Origin: JAXDAY01 sp034679345
GTDB lineage: Bacteria; Eisenbacteria; RBG-16-71-46; CAIMUX01; VGJL01
DNA length: 64,000 nt
NCBI GenBank assembly: GCA_034679345.1
Contig: JAXDAY010000030.1
Location: forward strand, 124,001-188,000
Direction of reading: 5' to 3'
Positions 24,965 to 34,776 of this stretch are shown here, in pieces. The notes under the pieces are model-generated. The model searched no databases and was not told the DNA's origin. It saw only the letters and a list, made by a program, of their open reading frames with translations. Made by a program: the position numbers and the translations under genes. The stretch's first letter is position 1, and each line of letters opens with the position of its first letter.

Positions 24965-26290
24965 ATGAGCCAACACACCCGAAGCACTGCGCTAGCCGCG
25001 CTCTTGTGGGCCCTCTTTGCCGCCCCCCAAGCCTTCGCGCAGGCCGCCACCTCCCCGTTCGTCCGCCCGCCGGAGCTGGAGCCGCACGTGGCCTTCTGGA
25101 TAGAGATCTTCACGCGTCATGACAAGGATCGGACGATCATCCACGATGGCGGCGATCCGTCGATTCGCTACGAGACCCTGTCGACCATCGGGATGACGGA
25201 GAAGGACCGCAACGACCTCGTCAAGGCTCGGCGCCAGTACTACTCGAAACTCCTCGAGCAGCTCGCCCTGAAGCCCGAGGGTCGATGGGACTCCGGAGAG
25301 CGCCTCGTCGCGAGGCTCTTTCCCAAGGGGACCAAGGTGGAGCGCTACCTGAGGGCCGCAGCGGAGGTGCGCTCGCAGCGTGGCATCCGCGATCAGTTCA
25401 TCGACGGGCTGAAGCGATCCGGAAAGTGGAAGTCGACGATCGAGGAGATCTTCCACGGTTATGGAATGCCCAAGGAGCTGGCCGCGCTGCCTCACGTCGA
25501 ATCCTCGTTCAATCCCTCGGCGCTCTCGAAGGCGGGCGCCGCCGGGATCTGGCAGTTCACCACGGGGACGGGACGCCGCTACATGAGGATCGACCGCCAT
25601 GTCGACGAACGGCGCGATGTCTATCTGAGCACTCATGCCGCGGCCCGCTACCTGCACGATGCCTACCGGAAGCTCGAGACCTGGCCGCTTGCCGTCACGT
25701 CCTACAATCATGGAGTCGACGGCATCCTGAGGGCGAGGCGCGAAGTCGGCAGCTCGGATCTGGGCCGGCTGATCCGCGAGTACGATGGGCCGGCGTTCGG
25801 ATTCGCCTCGAAGAACTTCTACGCGGAGTTCCTCGCCGCCGTCGAGGTGACCTCGGACACCGAGCGCTACTTCGGAAAGATCGAGATCGAGGCGCCGGAG
25901 CGGTGCGACCGGTTCATTCTGCCTGGCCCCGCGCGCCTCGAAGGATTGGCGAAAGCGTTCGGGACCGACATCACGGAGTTGAAGGGGCTCAATCCGGCCT
26001 TGAACCCCCCCGTCCTCGAGGGACGCCTCGCGGTCCCGCAGGGCGTGGTCGTGAACATCCCTCAGGGGCGCGTGGGCGATCCCGGAGCGGCCTACGCGAG
26101 CCTCACGCCCGAGGAGCGCCGCGGCACCGACGACGGCGAGATCTACCGCGTCCGTTCGGGCGACACCCTGTCGGGGATCGCGCGGGCCCACCGCGTCAGT
26201 ATCGCCGCCCTCCAGGAGGCCAACGGCCTCGGGCGCAAGACAAGAATCTACGCCGGCCAGCGATTGACCATCCCCGTCGGCCTCGATTGA
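24965..26290 (+). CDS. Membrane-bound lytic transglycosylase (MltD-like) with C-terminal LysM
   Basis: 441 residues from ATG at 24965 behind GGAGG (4 bases). Signal peptide ends ...AAPQAFAQA, with no lipobox. The SLT domain (about 150-300) has the catalytic glutamate in LPHVESSFNPSALSKAGAAG followed by IWQFTTGTGRRYM, then YLHDAYRKLETWPLAVTSYN. A first LysM-like segment (about 320-360, LEGLAKAFGTDITELKGLNP) and a clear C-terminal LysM (YRVRSGDTLSGIARAHRVS) bind peptidoglycan. The enzyme cleaves the glycan strand to 1,6-anhydromuramyl products in the periplasm. Confidence 0.92.
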   Translation: MSQHTRSTALAALLWALFAAPQAFAQAATSPFVRPPELEPHVAFWIEIFTRHDKDRTIIHDGGDPSIRYETLSTIGMTEKDRNDLVKARRQYYSKLLEQLALKPEGRWDSGERLVARLFPKGTKVERYLRAAAEVRSQRGIRDQFIDGLKRSGKWKSTIEEIFHGYGMPKELAALPHVESSFNPSALSKAGAAGIWQFTTGTGRRYMRIDRHVDERRDVYLSTHAAARYLHDAYRKLETWPLAVTSYNHGVDGILRARREVGSSDLGRLIREYDGPAFGFASKNFYAEFLAAVEVTSDTERYFGKIEIEAPERCDRFILPGPARLEGLAKAFGTDITELKGLNPALNPPVLEGRLAVPQGVVVNIPQGRVGDPGAAYASLTPEERRGTDDGEIYRVRSGDTLSGIARAHRVSIAALQEANGLGRKTRIYAGQRLTIPVGLD

Positions 26291-26308
26291 CCCGCCCGTC
26301 CCTGCGCC

Positions 26309-26338
26309 TTGACAGCCCGCGAGGGGATCCGGGATCCT
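26309..26338 (+). promoter_or_regulatory. Weak promoter candidate for proS
   Basis: TTGACA, 18-base spacer, GATCCT, about 45 bases before the TTG start of ProRS. Same poor -10 as the YIP1 candidate. Confidence 0.3.
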
Positions 26339-26381
26339 GCGGTTTGTTTCTTCCTTGAAGCACGCCACGAAGGAGGTCGCT

Positions 26382-27818
26382 TTGGGCAGCGAAGGGATTA
26401 CCCCGCGGAAGGATGATTTCGCGCGCTGGTATCAGGATGTCATTCAGGTCGCCGAGCTGGCGGACCATTCTCCGGTGCGTGGATGCATGGTGATCCGACC
26501 GAACGGGTACGCCATCTGGGAGAAGATCCAGGCTTCGCTCGACCGCTTGATCAAGGAGACGGGACACCAGAACGCCTACTTCCCGCTCTTCATCCCCCAG
26601 AGCTACATCCAGCGGGAGGCGGAGCACGTCGAGGGGTTCGCTCCCGAGCTCGCGGTCGTCACCCACGCCGGAGGGGTCCGGCTCGAAGAGCCGCTCGTCG
26701 TCCGCCCCACCTCCGAGACGATCATCTACAGCATGTTCGCCAAGTGGGTGCAGTCCTACCGCGACCTACCGCTTCTGATCAATCAGTGGGCGAACGTCGT
26801 GCGCTGGGAGCTGCGCACACGCCTCTTTCTGCGAACGACGGAGTTCCTATGGCAGGAAGGACACACCGCCCACGCCTCCGAGGCTGAGGCCGAGGAGGAG
26901 ACGCTCAAGATGCTCGGCGTCTACCGGACCTTCGCCGAGGAGTACATGGCGCTGCCCGTCCTCATGGGCCGGAAGAGCGAGGCGGAGAAGTTCGCCGGGG
27001 CGGTGCGGACCTATTCCATCGAGGCGATGATGCAGGACGGAAAGGCCCTTCAAGCGGGCACCTCGCACAACCTGGGGCAGAACTTCGCGAGAACCTTCGA
27101 GCTGCAGTATCAGACCGCGGACAATCGGATGGAGCACTGCTGGAACACCTCTTGGGGCGTTTCGACCCGTCTGATCGGAGCCTTGATCATGGGTCACTCC
27201 GATGATTCCGGGCTGGTCATACCGCCGCGCCTGGCGCCGACGCAGGCTGTGATCGTCCCCATCTGGAAGAAGGATGAGGATAAGCGCGCGATCGAAGCCT
27301 ATGTCGATCGGCTGGAGGACGCACTGCGGGCCGCCGGGATCTCATTCCGTTCGGACATGCGCGAGCAGCTCACGCCCGGCTGGAAGTACGCCGAATGGGA
27401 GTCGAAAGGAATCCCCGTCCGGATCGAAGCCGGACCGAAGGATCTCGCCAAGGATCAGGTCGTCCTGGTGCGGCGCGACGATCGGTCGAAGCAGTTCGTT
27501 CCCCGGGAAGGGCTCATCGACGCGCTCCGGGCGACCCTCGAGGCGATGCAGTCGGCGCTCTTCCAACGCGCTCTCGACTTCCGTGAAGCCCACACCTACC
27601 CCGCGGAGGAGTATGGCGAGTTCCGATCGATCATGGACCAGGATCGGGGATTCGCCCGCGCTCGCTGGTGTGGATCCTCCGAATGCGAGGCGCGCGTCAA
27701 GGAAGAGACGAAGGCGACGATCCGGACCATCCCGATGGACGACGCCCATGACCCGGGGTCCTGCGTCGTCTGCGGAATGGCTTCGGAGCGGCGCGTGATC
27801 TGGGGAAAGGCCTACTAG
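26382..27818 (+). CDS. proS: Proline--tRNA ligase (short, archaeal/eukaryal-like type)
   Basis: 478 residues from TTG at 26382: AGGAGG lies exactly 5 bases upstream, whereas an earlier in-frame TTG at 26355 has no ribosome binding site. Class II catalytic core: SPVRGCMVIRPNGYAIWEKI, VRPTSETIIYSMFAKWVQSY (motif 2 region), LRTTEFLWQEGHTAH, GTSHNLGQNFARTFE and GVSTRLIGALIMGHSDDSGL (motif 3). Anticodon-binding domain about 285-390. The C-terminal zinc-binding domain of the type-3 enzyme retains four cysteines (CGSSEC and CVVCG). This form lacks the editing insertion of the usual bacterial ProRS. The TAG stop shares CTAG with the convergent gene. Confidence 0.95.
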   Translation: MGSEGITPRKDDFARWYQDVIQVAELADHSPVRGCMVIRPNGYAIWEKIQASLDRLIKETGHQNAYFPLFIPQSYIQREAEHVEGFAPELAVVTHAGGVRLEEPLVVRPTSETIIYSMFAKWVQSYRDLPLLINQWANVVRWELRTRLFLRTTEFLWQEGHTAHASEAEAEEETLKMLGVYRTFAEEYMALPVLMGRKSEAEKFAGAVRTYSIEAMMQDGKALQAGTSHNLGQNFARTFELQYQTADNRMEHCWNTSWGVSTRLIGALIMGHSDDSGLVIPPRLAPTQAVIVPIWKKDEDKRAIEAYVDRLEDALRAAGISFRSDMREQLTPGWKYAEWESKGIPVRIEAGPKDLAKDQVVLVRRDDRSKQFVPREGLIDALRATLEAMQSALFQRALDFREAHTYPAEEYGEFRSIMDQDRGFARARWCGSSECEARVKEETKATIRTIPMDDAHDPGSCVVCGMASERRVIWGKAY

Positions 27819-29965
27819 CGAGCCTCGCGCTCACGCGTCGCCAGCCATATCCGCTCGAGGGCCTCGTTGCCCGAGGCGTCGATGGCGCGGATGGCGATCC
27901 AGTTGCCCTCCTCGGGGGTCTCAAGATCGATCCGCGCTTCGAATGACTCGGACGATCCATCGAGGATGCCATCACGCGAGACGAGAGGCCGCCAGGTCCC
28001 GGCGTCCCAGGAGATCGAGAGGCTCCGGATCGGGGACGAGAGATCCTCCACCGTCCCAGTGACTCGGATCTCCTTCTCCGTCGTGCGGGTCGCCACGACC
28101 CCGCTGAATCTCGGCGCGGCATGATCGACGCGAAACGGTCCGCCCGTGCGCTCATCCGCGAGCCCCTCACCCGGGGCGTTCGCTTCCTCGTCGCGCGCGC
28201 GCACCCGAACCTCGTACTCCCCATCGGGGAGCGTGGCGGTGTCGATCGCCAGCGCGGGCGCGCGGAGGCGCCGGGCCAGGGGGCGCATCTCCGTCTCGCC
28301 GACGCGCCGCAGATCCACGTCATAGAGGAGCGCGTCATCGTTCGGATCGGAGGCGTCCCAGACGATCGAGCGCACCGACCGGACCCATGGGGGCGGGCCT
28401 GGGCCCTGAAGCGTTGATTGTGGAGCGTTGCGCTGGATCTGAACGCGCACTCCGTCCCCCAGGTCTTGCGTGAAGGTCGATGCCTCGCTTCCCAACTCCC
28501 CCGAGAAGCCGCCACCCTCCTGCGAAAATCTCACTCCCGAGATCCGGGGCGGGAGATTCGGCTCGCTGCCCGGAATCCATACCCGACGCATCCGCGCTGC
28601 CTCCGTTCCCGATGGCCCATCGAAGCGAGCCTCGATCTGGAGGAACCGCGCCGGGGGGCTCGTGATGAGACTTCCCTGGGGATCGGTGAGGCGATCGGAC
28701 CAAGGGCTCCAGGAGGAGTCGGCCTCATCGGTCATTCCGCTTCGCGTCCGCAGGCTCCATTCGCCCGATCCGGGGAGAACTTCCCATGCCGCCCGCCCCC
28801 AACGAACCGCGGAGCCGGCATCGATCGGCTTCGGCTGGATCCATCCCCCCGTGGCTCCGTCGGGTCCGAGACGGTAGACCCTACCTGGATTTCCGGTTCC
28901 GACGTAGATCGATCCCTTCGCCACCGCAATTGAAAGGACCTGGCCTTCCTCGGGTCGCCAGAGAAGGGTCGCCTCTCCCCGCGGAGTCACCCGGTAGAGC
29001 CCCGCCGGACCTCCGGTGCCGACGAGGAGATCGCCGCCTTCCTCCGCGATGAGGGCATGGATCGTCTGGTCGGGAGACCGCCAGACCTCGGTGACGAGTC
29101 CCTCCGGAGTCCGGCGCCAGAGCGATGGATTCTCTCCCGTGCGAGAGCCCTCGTCATCCTTCGGCGCGTCCTCCCCGGGCGGCGCCATGGGTCCTCCGGC
29201 GCGCGTCGAGCGGCCAACCGCAAAGAAGATATCCCCCGATGCGGCGGCAGCGACACGCGTGACCTCATCGCTTTGCGAGTCGTGCAGGACCCGGCTTCGG
29301 CCGGCGGCGGGGTCGATCTCGAGCAGGAGGCCGCGCCCCGCCGTTCCCACGGCCAACTTTCCGTCGGCGAGCAGGGCCATCGACATGAGGTGACCCTCCT
29401 CCGAACGGTGCACGATCGAGGCGGAGCCGTCCCGGGAGATCAGGTAGATTCGTCCCTTCTCGCCTGTGGCGACATAGAGGCCTCCGTCCGGGGCGCTGAG
29501 GATGGACCAGGCGACTTGCTCGGGGGAGTCGAAGAGCGTCGAAAGCGTGTCATCGGCCTTCAGCTCGACGATGGTCGCGTTCGGCGCCCCTGCGGCAAAG
29601 ATCCTCCCCTCCCGCGTCGCGTGAACGGCGAAGACCTCGTACTCGGCGCTCGCGGCCGCCCTCTCCCCGCGATCGCCACGGATCCGGTAGATCCCGCCAT
29701 CCGATCCGCTGCCGGCGTAGATCGTCCCGTCTCCCGCGATCGCAAGCGACCAGACCTGCGCTCCCGCGTCGTTCAGCAGCGAGTGGAGCGATGGCCCCGG
29801 GGCCACGACTCCATCCGCATCGAGCGACACGCCGCTCATGCGCGCCTCGCCGAAGGCCTCCCTTCCCTCGATCGTGAAGGTCCGCAACTTCCCGCCGAGA
29901 GCCGGGCCCGCGACGGTTGCCCAGGCGCAGGCGACTCCCGCGATGACGATCCATGCCCCTCTCAT
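27815..29965 (-). CDS. Secreted beta-propeller protein with C-terminal beta-sandwich
   Basis: 716 residues from ATG at 29965 (GGCGGAG upstream); a GTG at 29983 overlapping the S55 stop as GTGA is an alternative. Signal peptide MRGAWIVIAGVACAWATVAG. Residues about 45-400 contain at least six propeller blades with the repeat (G)xx(I/L)(Y/F)(A/V)GTGxxGx(I/L)YR(I/V), as in GDGTIYAGSGSDGGIYRI, GGLYVATGEKGRIYLI and GDLLVGTGGPAGLYRV. The remainder is beta-sandwich: a discoidin-like middle and an Ig-like end (VTGTVEDLSSPIRSLSISWD, WIAIRAIDASGNEALERIW). Function unknown; it is coupled to the S55 gene. Confidence 0.75.
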   Translation of the reverse strand: MRGAWIVIAGVACAWATVAGPALGGKLRTFTIEGREAFGEARMSGVSLDADGVVAPGPSLHSLLNDAGAQVWSLAIAGDGTIYAGSGSDGGIYRIRGDRGERAAASAEYEVFAVHATREGRIFAAGAPNATIVELKADDTLSTLFDSPEQVAWSILSAPDGGLYVATGEKGRIYLISRDGSASIVHRSEEGHLMSMALLADGKLAVGTAGRGLLLEIDPAAGRSRVLHDSQSDEVTRVAAAASGDIFFAVGRSTRAGGPMAPPGEDAPKDDEGSRTGENPSLWRRTPEGLVTEVWRSPDQTIHALIAEEGGDLLVGTGGPAGLYRVTPRGEATLLWRPEEGQVLSIAVAKGSIYVGTGNPGRVYRLGPDGATGGWIQPKPIDAGSAVRWGRAAWEVLPGSGEWSLRTRSGMTDEADSSWSPWSDRLTDPQGSLITSPPARFLQIEARFDGPSGTEAARMRRVWIPGSEPNLPPRISGVRFSQEGGGFSGELGSEASTFTQDLGDGVRVQIQRNAPQSTLQGPGPPPWVRSVRSIVWDASDPNDDALLYDVDLRRVGETEMRPLARRLRAPALAIDTATLPDGEYEVRVRARDEEANAPGEGLADERTGGPFRVDHAAPRFSGVVATRTTEKEIRVTGTVEDLSSPIRSLSISWDAGTWRPLVSRDGILDGSSESFEARIDLETPEEGNWIAIRAIDASGNEALERIWLATREREAR

Positions 29966-29979
29966 CGTCGCTCCGCCTT

Positions 29980-31764
29980 TCACTCGACTCGCACTCCCAC
30001 GCTCAGCAGCCCGTGGACCGGCCCCCCGGCGTCGAGCCGCCTCTCCTCGAGCTGGTAGCTCGGGGCGGGGCGCGCCGGCCCCCTCTTCTGTTGCGATCCC
30101 AGCACTCGCGTGACCGACGTCGGGAGCGGTCCCAGCTCCCGATCGCCCAGGAGAATCCCTTCGTCATTGCTGTAGATGCGGACCAGGAGGCTCCCGTCGT
30201 CCGGGTACTCCCGCAGGAGGCGCTCCAGGCCGGCTAGATCCCGCGGCCGGTAACGCGACGGCGCCCGTTCGATGTCCCAGGCGATCAGCTCCGCCGGACC
30301 GCCGGTCAGGATGAGGAGATTGCGGCCCCGCCAGAGCTCGGGTACCGGAATCTCCACCCGGTGGTCCCGGGTCTCGCCCTGGCGCTCCTGGAGGCGGACC
30401 ATGAGCGAGAGCTCCTCTCCTGGCCGCACCCGCTCCCGCTCCGCCCAGACGTCGATCAGCTGCGACTCGACGATCTCGGTTCGATAGCTGACTTCCAGGC
30501 GCAGGGAATCGAGCGAAACCTTCTCGTATGGGTTCGTGAGGAGCAGGGGAACTGCCGCTAGGAACATCTGCGCGATCTCGATCGAGGGAGCGCGGGAAGC
30601 GATCCGATCGTGACGATCCAGAACGCGGTCCCCGTTATAGTGGACCGAGAGGGTTCCCTCGAAGCTCGCCTCTCCCCGGCTCCACCCGCGCCGTAGAAAG
30701 GAGTTGCTCACCGCCCAGCTGAGCAACGTCGGCTCGAGCATGGTGCCGCGCGCGATCCTGTACCGGAACACCTCGCGGCCACCCGGACCGTCCAGCTTCA
30801 CCGTCACGGGAAGCTGCGGGGCCGTCTCCCCGAGCCGCCCCGCGATGCCCGCCCGGTAGTCCTGACGCACCACGCCGATGATCGGTCCCGGGCTTCCCAT
30901 CTTGAAAGAGGCGTTGTAGGAGGGAATGATGCCGTGGATCCGCGCGGCGGCGAGTGGCAACGCCACCGGGCCGGCCTGGAATAGGGGATGACCGAAGCCG
31001 ACGATGCGATCCCCGTCTCGATAGGTGAGCGTCCCGATGGCCGAAAGAGTCGCATCGCCATCCACCAGCAAGACCGCCAGCGCGGAGCCCGGCGCGACGT
31101 CGGCCTCCGTGTCCCAGATCTCGCCGCCACCACCGCTGGCGTTGACCGGCCGGCCGAGCCGGAAGCGTTCGGAGAACAGATCGATTTCCGGCTGGAGATC
31201 CGTTTCCCAGCCCTCGGCGCAAAGGCTCACGAGACTCCCCGCCGCCTGCGGGCCGGCCGAGCGCGGAAGAAGCTGCCTCCAGACAGCCGGGTCGACGCGG
31301 CGATAGAGGAACGACGTGAGGAGCGGTTCATAGGGTTCCGCAATCGCGCCAATCCAGGGTCCCGGCGGCTCATCGATGCGATCGAGCCCTTCCAGCATTT
31401 CGCCGATCGGCGTGATCAGCCCAATCGCGTCTTTCGCGAAGGGAAAGGCGAAGGCGACCGCTCCCAGGAGTTTGCCGTCGATCGTCACGGGGCTGCCGCT
31501 CATTCCCCCGACGATTCCGGTGTGTTGCAGCGTGTCACCCAGGGCCCTGAAGAGGATGAGCTCCCCCTTCGGACGCTGCGCGTCGGTGCGTCCGAGAATC
31601 TCGATCTCGAAGCTCCCCGCATCCCGGCCCTCGAAGACGGTCCGCGCCTCGCCCTTCATCCCCGGACGCAGGTCGCGCAAGTCGAAGAGAGGGGGTGTTG
31701 CGGCGTAAGCTCGGGCGAACGCGATTCCGAGCGCCACTAGTAGAACGCACGACTTCCGAATCAA
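29980..31764 (-). CDS. SpoIVB-like (S55 family) serine peptidase domain protein
   Basis: 594 residues from TTG at 31764, behind GGAGGGG at 5 bases. Signal peptide (SCVLLVALGIAFARAYA). The S55 region (about 28-290) has LRPGMKGEARTVFEG, HTGIVGGMSGSPVTIDGKLL with the putative nucleophile in GMSGSP, and IVGFGHPLFQAG which may supply the histidine. The second half is beta-rich without a recognised family. In Bacillus SpoIVB signals during sporulation, but S55 proteins also occur in many non-sporulating bacteria; no sporulation gene is present here. Probably periplasmic or surface-exposed, acting with the propeller protein. Confidence 0.8.
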   Translation of the reverse strand: MIRKSCVLLVALGIAFARAYAATPPLFDLRDLRPGMKGEARTVFEGRDAGSFEIEILGRTDAQRPKGELILFRALGDTLQHTGIVGGMSGSPVTIDGKLLGAVAFAFPFAKDAIGLITPIGEMLEGLDRIDEPPGPWIGAIAEPYEPLLTSFLYRRVDPAVWRQLLPRSAGPQAAGSLVSLCAEGWETDLQPEIDLFSERFRLGRPVNASGGGGEIWDTEADVAPGSALAVLLVDGDATLSAIGTLTYRDGDRIVGFGHPLFQAGPVALPLAAARIHGIIPSYNASFKMGSPGPIIGVVRQDYRAGIAGRLGETAPQLPVTVKLDGPGGREVFRYRIARGTMLEPTLLSWAVSNSFLRRGWSRGEASFEGTLSVHYNGDRVLDRHDRIASRAPSIEIAQMFLAAVPLLLTNPYEKVSLDSLRLEVSYRTEIVESQLIDVWAERERVRPGEELSLMVRLQERQGETRDHRVEIPVPELWRGRNLLILTGGPAELIAWDIERAPSRYRPRDLAGLERLLREYPDDGSLLVRIYSNDEGILLGDRELGPLPTSVTRVLGSQQKRGPARPAPSYQLEERRLDAGGPVHGLLSVGVRVE

Positions 31765-31886
31765 GGTGTCCCCTCCCTCGACGCCGATTGCCGGTCATCT
31801 GGCTCCATATTAGAGATCCGGAAGGGAGCCGGCGCCAGCGCTTTTGTGTTGCCGCAGCGCGGGGCGGCATCCAAGATCCACGGGTG

Positions 31887-32780
31887 ATGAAGGTCAGCGG
31901 GTTCTCTTTCGTGCGCGATGCCGTCCGGCTCCACTACCCGATCGCCGAGGCGATCCGATCCGCCCTCGGCCTCGTGGATGAATTTGTCGTCGCTGTCGGC
32001 CCTTCGGATGACGGTACGCTGGAACGTATCCGTACGATCGGCGATGACCGGGTCCACGTGATCGAGACCGTTTGGGATCCGGCGCACTTCGTGCACGGCC
32101 GGATCAACGCGGTTCAGACGGACATCGCGATGGACGCATGTCACGGCGATTGGGGGCTCTACCTTCAAGCCGACGAGGTTCTCCACGAGGACGACGTTCC
32201 CCGGCTCCTCGCGGCGATGGGGCGCTGGCGCGACGATCCCGAGGTCGAGGGTTTCCTCTTCGACTACCTTCACTTCTGGGGCGACTTCGAGCATATCCAA
32301 TGGGCGAGGAACTGGTATCGGACCGAGGTGCGAATCGTCCGTCTGGGTACTGGAATCCGCTCCTGGAAGAGCGCGCAGGGATTCCGTCTTGAAGGCAGGA
32401 AGCTCCGGGTGCGCCACGCGGGCGGCCGCGTCTTTCATTACGGATGGGTCCGCCCTCCCCTCGTGATGAAGCGCAAGCAAATCGCACTCGATCGCCTGCA
32501 CCATGATCCGGGCTGGGTAGAACGCCGGCATGGCGAAGAGATCTCGGTGCCGTTCGACTATGGTCCGCTGGATCATCTCCGGGCGTTTCGCGGGAGCCAT
32601 CCGGCGGTGATGCGCGACTGGATCGCCGCGAAGGATTGGTCGGCGGAGGATTATCGGCGCGAGGGAACGGCTCACGAGCACGACCGATGGACGACGCGAC
32701 TTCTCACCTGGACCGAGGATCGGATCCTGAAACGCCAGATCGGCGTCTATCGGAACTACAAGCTGATCGGTCCCGCCTAG
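31887..32780 (+). CDS. Glycosyltransferase, family 2-like
   Basis: 297 residues from ATG at 31887; the in-frame extension to 31695 lies antisense to the S55 start and has poor composition. GT-A fold features: VSGFSFVRDAVRLHYPIAEA, VDEFVVAVGPSDDGTLERIR (nucleotide-binding start with SDD), GLYLQADEVLHEDD as the DxD-like metal site (QADE), and a C-terminal helical region. It resembles the branch that decorates glycoproteins or surface glycans. The acceptor is unknown. Its stop TAG directly abuts the stop of the convergent AAA+ gene. Confidence 0.8.
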   Translation: MKVSGFSFVRDAVRLHYPIAEAIRSALGLVDEFVVAVGPSDDGTLERIRTIGDDRVHVIETVWDPAHFVHGRINAVQTDIAMDACHGDWGLYLQADEVLHEDDVPRLLAAMGRWRDDPEVEGFLFDYLHFWGDFEHIQWARNWYRTEVRIVRLGTGIRSWKSAQGFRLEGRKLRVRHAGGRVFHYGWVRPPLVMKRKQIALDRLHHDPGWVERRHGEEISVPFDYGPLDHLRAFRGSHPAVMRDWIAAKDWSAEDYRREGTAHEHDRWTTRLLTWTEDRILKRQIGVYRNYKLIGPA

Positions 32781-34643
32781 CTAATCCTCCCCCACCGCCG
32801 CCTTGAGTAGCCCGATCCTCTGGTTGACCTCTGTGAGCGACAGGCTTCTGAACCGCTCCGGGAGGAAACGGGCGTCCGTGCACTCCTTCACCGCCAAGAG
32901 ATCCATCAGCTCCAGGCGCTCCGAATGCGCGGACGGCCGCACATCCTGGATCACCTCGGCGATGATCTCGGGCAGAGGCCGGCCGCCAGAACCGCCCGGT
33001 CCGCCGGTGTCACCAGCGCCGTCCGCTCCGCCAGGATCACCCGTCCCCTCCCCCTGAGTCTCGAACAGACGCAAGGCCCGCACCAGGATCCCTTCCATCT
33101 CGTTTCCGCCGAGCTGGTCGTTTTCAGGCAACGGCGGCAACTGCTCGGCGGCCACCGGGAGCCGGAGCTTCTTTGCCATTGCCGCGAACAGAGCTCTGCG
33201 CCCTTCGGAGGACCCGGGCGGAAACAGCGGAATGTGCACATCGAGGCGGCCCTGGCGCTTGAGGTCAACCTCCAGGAGATCGGGCCGGGAAGTCGCGAAG
33301 ATCCAGATGATCTTCCCCCTGTTGTTCGTGTCGCTCATCTCGCGAGCCATCATCGCGTAGACACGCCCCGAGAGGCCAGAATCGCCTTCGCCGCCGCCCC
33401 GCCGCCCCATCGCTTGGTCCGCTTCGTCCACGAAGACGATTACCTGACCGAGCGCATGGAGGATGCTGAACACCTTCTCGAGGTTGCCCTCCGTCGCCCC
33501 GACCCATTTCTCGCGGAAGTTCTTCAGCTCGACACAGGGAATCCCGATCTCTCCAGCCAGGCACTCGACCATGTACGTCTTGCCGGTGCCGATCCGGCCG
33601 GTGAGCAGATACCCCATCGGGATCGCGGCCTTCGCGCCTTTCCTCAGGAGGACCGCGTCCTGCCTTAGCCACGCCTTCGCCTCGTCGTGGCCGGCCACGT
33701 CATCCAGGGTCCGGCTCGACTCGATGAACTCCAGGCGGCCGAAGGCCTCCTTTTCGATCGTCTCCTTCTTCATCCTGGTCAGGCTCGCGTCGGTCAGCCG
33801 TCCCGCTCCCGACGCCCGGACCCGCTGCACCAGCGTGCGCACCGCCACGCGCGAGAGGCCCACCAGGCGCTCCCCCAGAGCATCCCGCCCGATCTCGCTC
33901 AGCCCCGCGAACTCCGCGTCGTCCGGCGTGAGGGCGGCGATGAACTCCCGCATCTCGGAGGCATTGGGCAGATCGATCCTGATCTTCGCGCTATAGGGAT
34001 TCTCCACGAGGAGGCGCTGCAGGTCCGCCAGGTTCTCGGTGATCAACACCGTGGCGGCGAAAGCGCCCGTCACGGCAGGATCAGAAGCCCAGTCCAGGAG
34101 CTGAATCAGGGTCTGGCTCGAGTCCGCGAGATAGATCGGATCGCCCTGCGGCGCGATGAAGTGAGCGTAGTCGATCAGCACGGCCACCCGGAGCGGGTCG
34201 GCGACTGCCGCTCCCTCGACGATCTTCGTCCGCGCGAGCGAGCCCCGCAGGAACCGGTCGATCAGCTCGAGCGCGGGCTTTGGCTCGCGAGGCAGCAGCC
34301 CGGGCAGTTCCAGCGCCGCGGCCGCCCTCTCCTGCTGCCCGGCGGCGCGCGGCATGGATGCCCACGCCGTCCCTTCGAACGCGTCGAAGGCCTTCAGGAA
34401 GCGATGAAAAGTCTCAGATCCCTTTCGGACTCGAATCCCCTTGCCGCGGTCATACTGCACGACCACCTCAAAGGGCTCGAACATCACCTCCGTGAGGTAC
34501 TGGCGGAGCGGAAGAAAGCCCTTTCCGTCAGGAGAAGGCACGAGGTCGAAGACATTGCCATGCAGGACGAACTGGCTTGTCGTTCCCGCCCGAAACAGCT
34601 CCCGCATCTCCTGCGCCCACGCGGGCAGCGCACGTCTTTCCAT
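32781..34643 (-). CDS. AAA+ ATPase, Ycf46-like, with degenerate N-terminal NTPase half
   Basis: 620 residues. The C-terminal AAA+ module (about 315-520) has Walker A LLTGRIGTGKTYMVE, Walker B VIVFVDEADQAMGRRG, a sensor-1 like IIWIFATSRPD and arginine residues DLKRQGRLDVHI. The N-terminal half (about 1-300) looks like a second RecA-like fold without a Walker A but with a Walker-B-like strand VAVLIDYAHFIAP, as in the chloroplast/cyanobacterial Ycf46 group. A Gly/Pro-rich linker (GTGDPGGADGAGDTGGPG) sits near residue 550. It ends the PspA-led operon. Since PspA is an ESCRT-III relative, a remodelling or disassembly role is an attractive inference. Confidence 0.85.
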   Translation of the reverse strand: MERRALPAWAQEMRELFRAGTTSQFVLHGNVFDLVPSPDGKGFLPLRQYLTEVMFEPFEVVVQYDRGKGIRVRKGSETFHRFLKAFDAFEGTAWASMPRAAGQQERAAAALELPGLLPREPKPALELIDRFLRGSLARTKIVEGAAVADPLRVAVLIDYAHFIAPQGDPIYLADSSQTLIQLLDWASDPAVTGAFAATVLITENLADLQRLLVENPYSAKIRIDLPNASEMREFIAALTPDDAEFAGLSEIGRDALGERLVGLSRVAVRTLVQRVRASGAGRLTDASLTRMKKETIEKEAFGRLEFIESSRTLDDVAGHDEAKAWLRQDAVLLRKGAKAAIPMGYLLTGRIGTGKTYMVECLAGEIGIPCVELKNFREKWVGATEGNLEKVFSILHALGQVIVFVDEADQAMGRRGGGEGDSGLSGRVYAMMAREMSDTNNRGKIIWIFATSRPDLLEVDLKRQGRLDVHIPLFPPGSSEGRRALFAAMAKKLRLPVAAEQLPPLPENDQLGGNEMEGILVRALRLFETQGEGTGDPGGADGAGDTGGPGGSGGRPLPEIIAEVIQDVRPSAHSERLELMDLLAVKECTDARFLPERFRSLSLTEVNQRIGLLKAAVGED

Positions 34644-34776
34644 CTACCGGTTCCTCACCTCGGCCTCGCTCTCGCCTCGCCTTCGCCTCAATCTCGCCTC
34701 TCTCGTCAACGGAGCCGCCACCGCACGAGTGACAGATGACCGCGCCTCACTCCTGCCTCCGCTCCCGTCCCCCACC

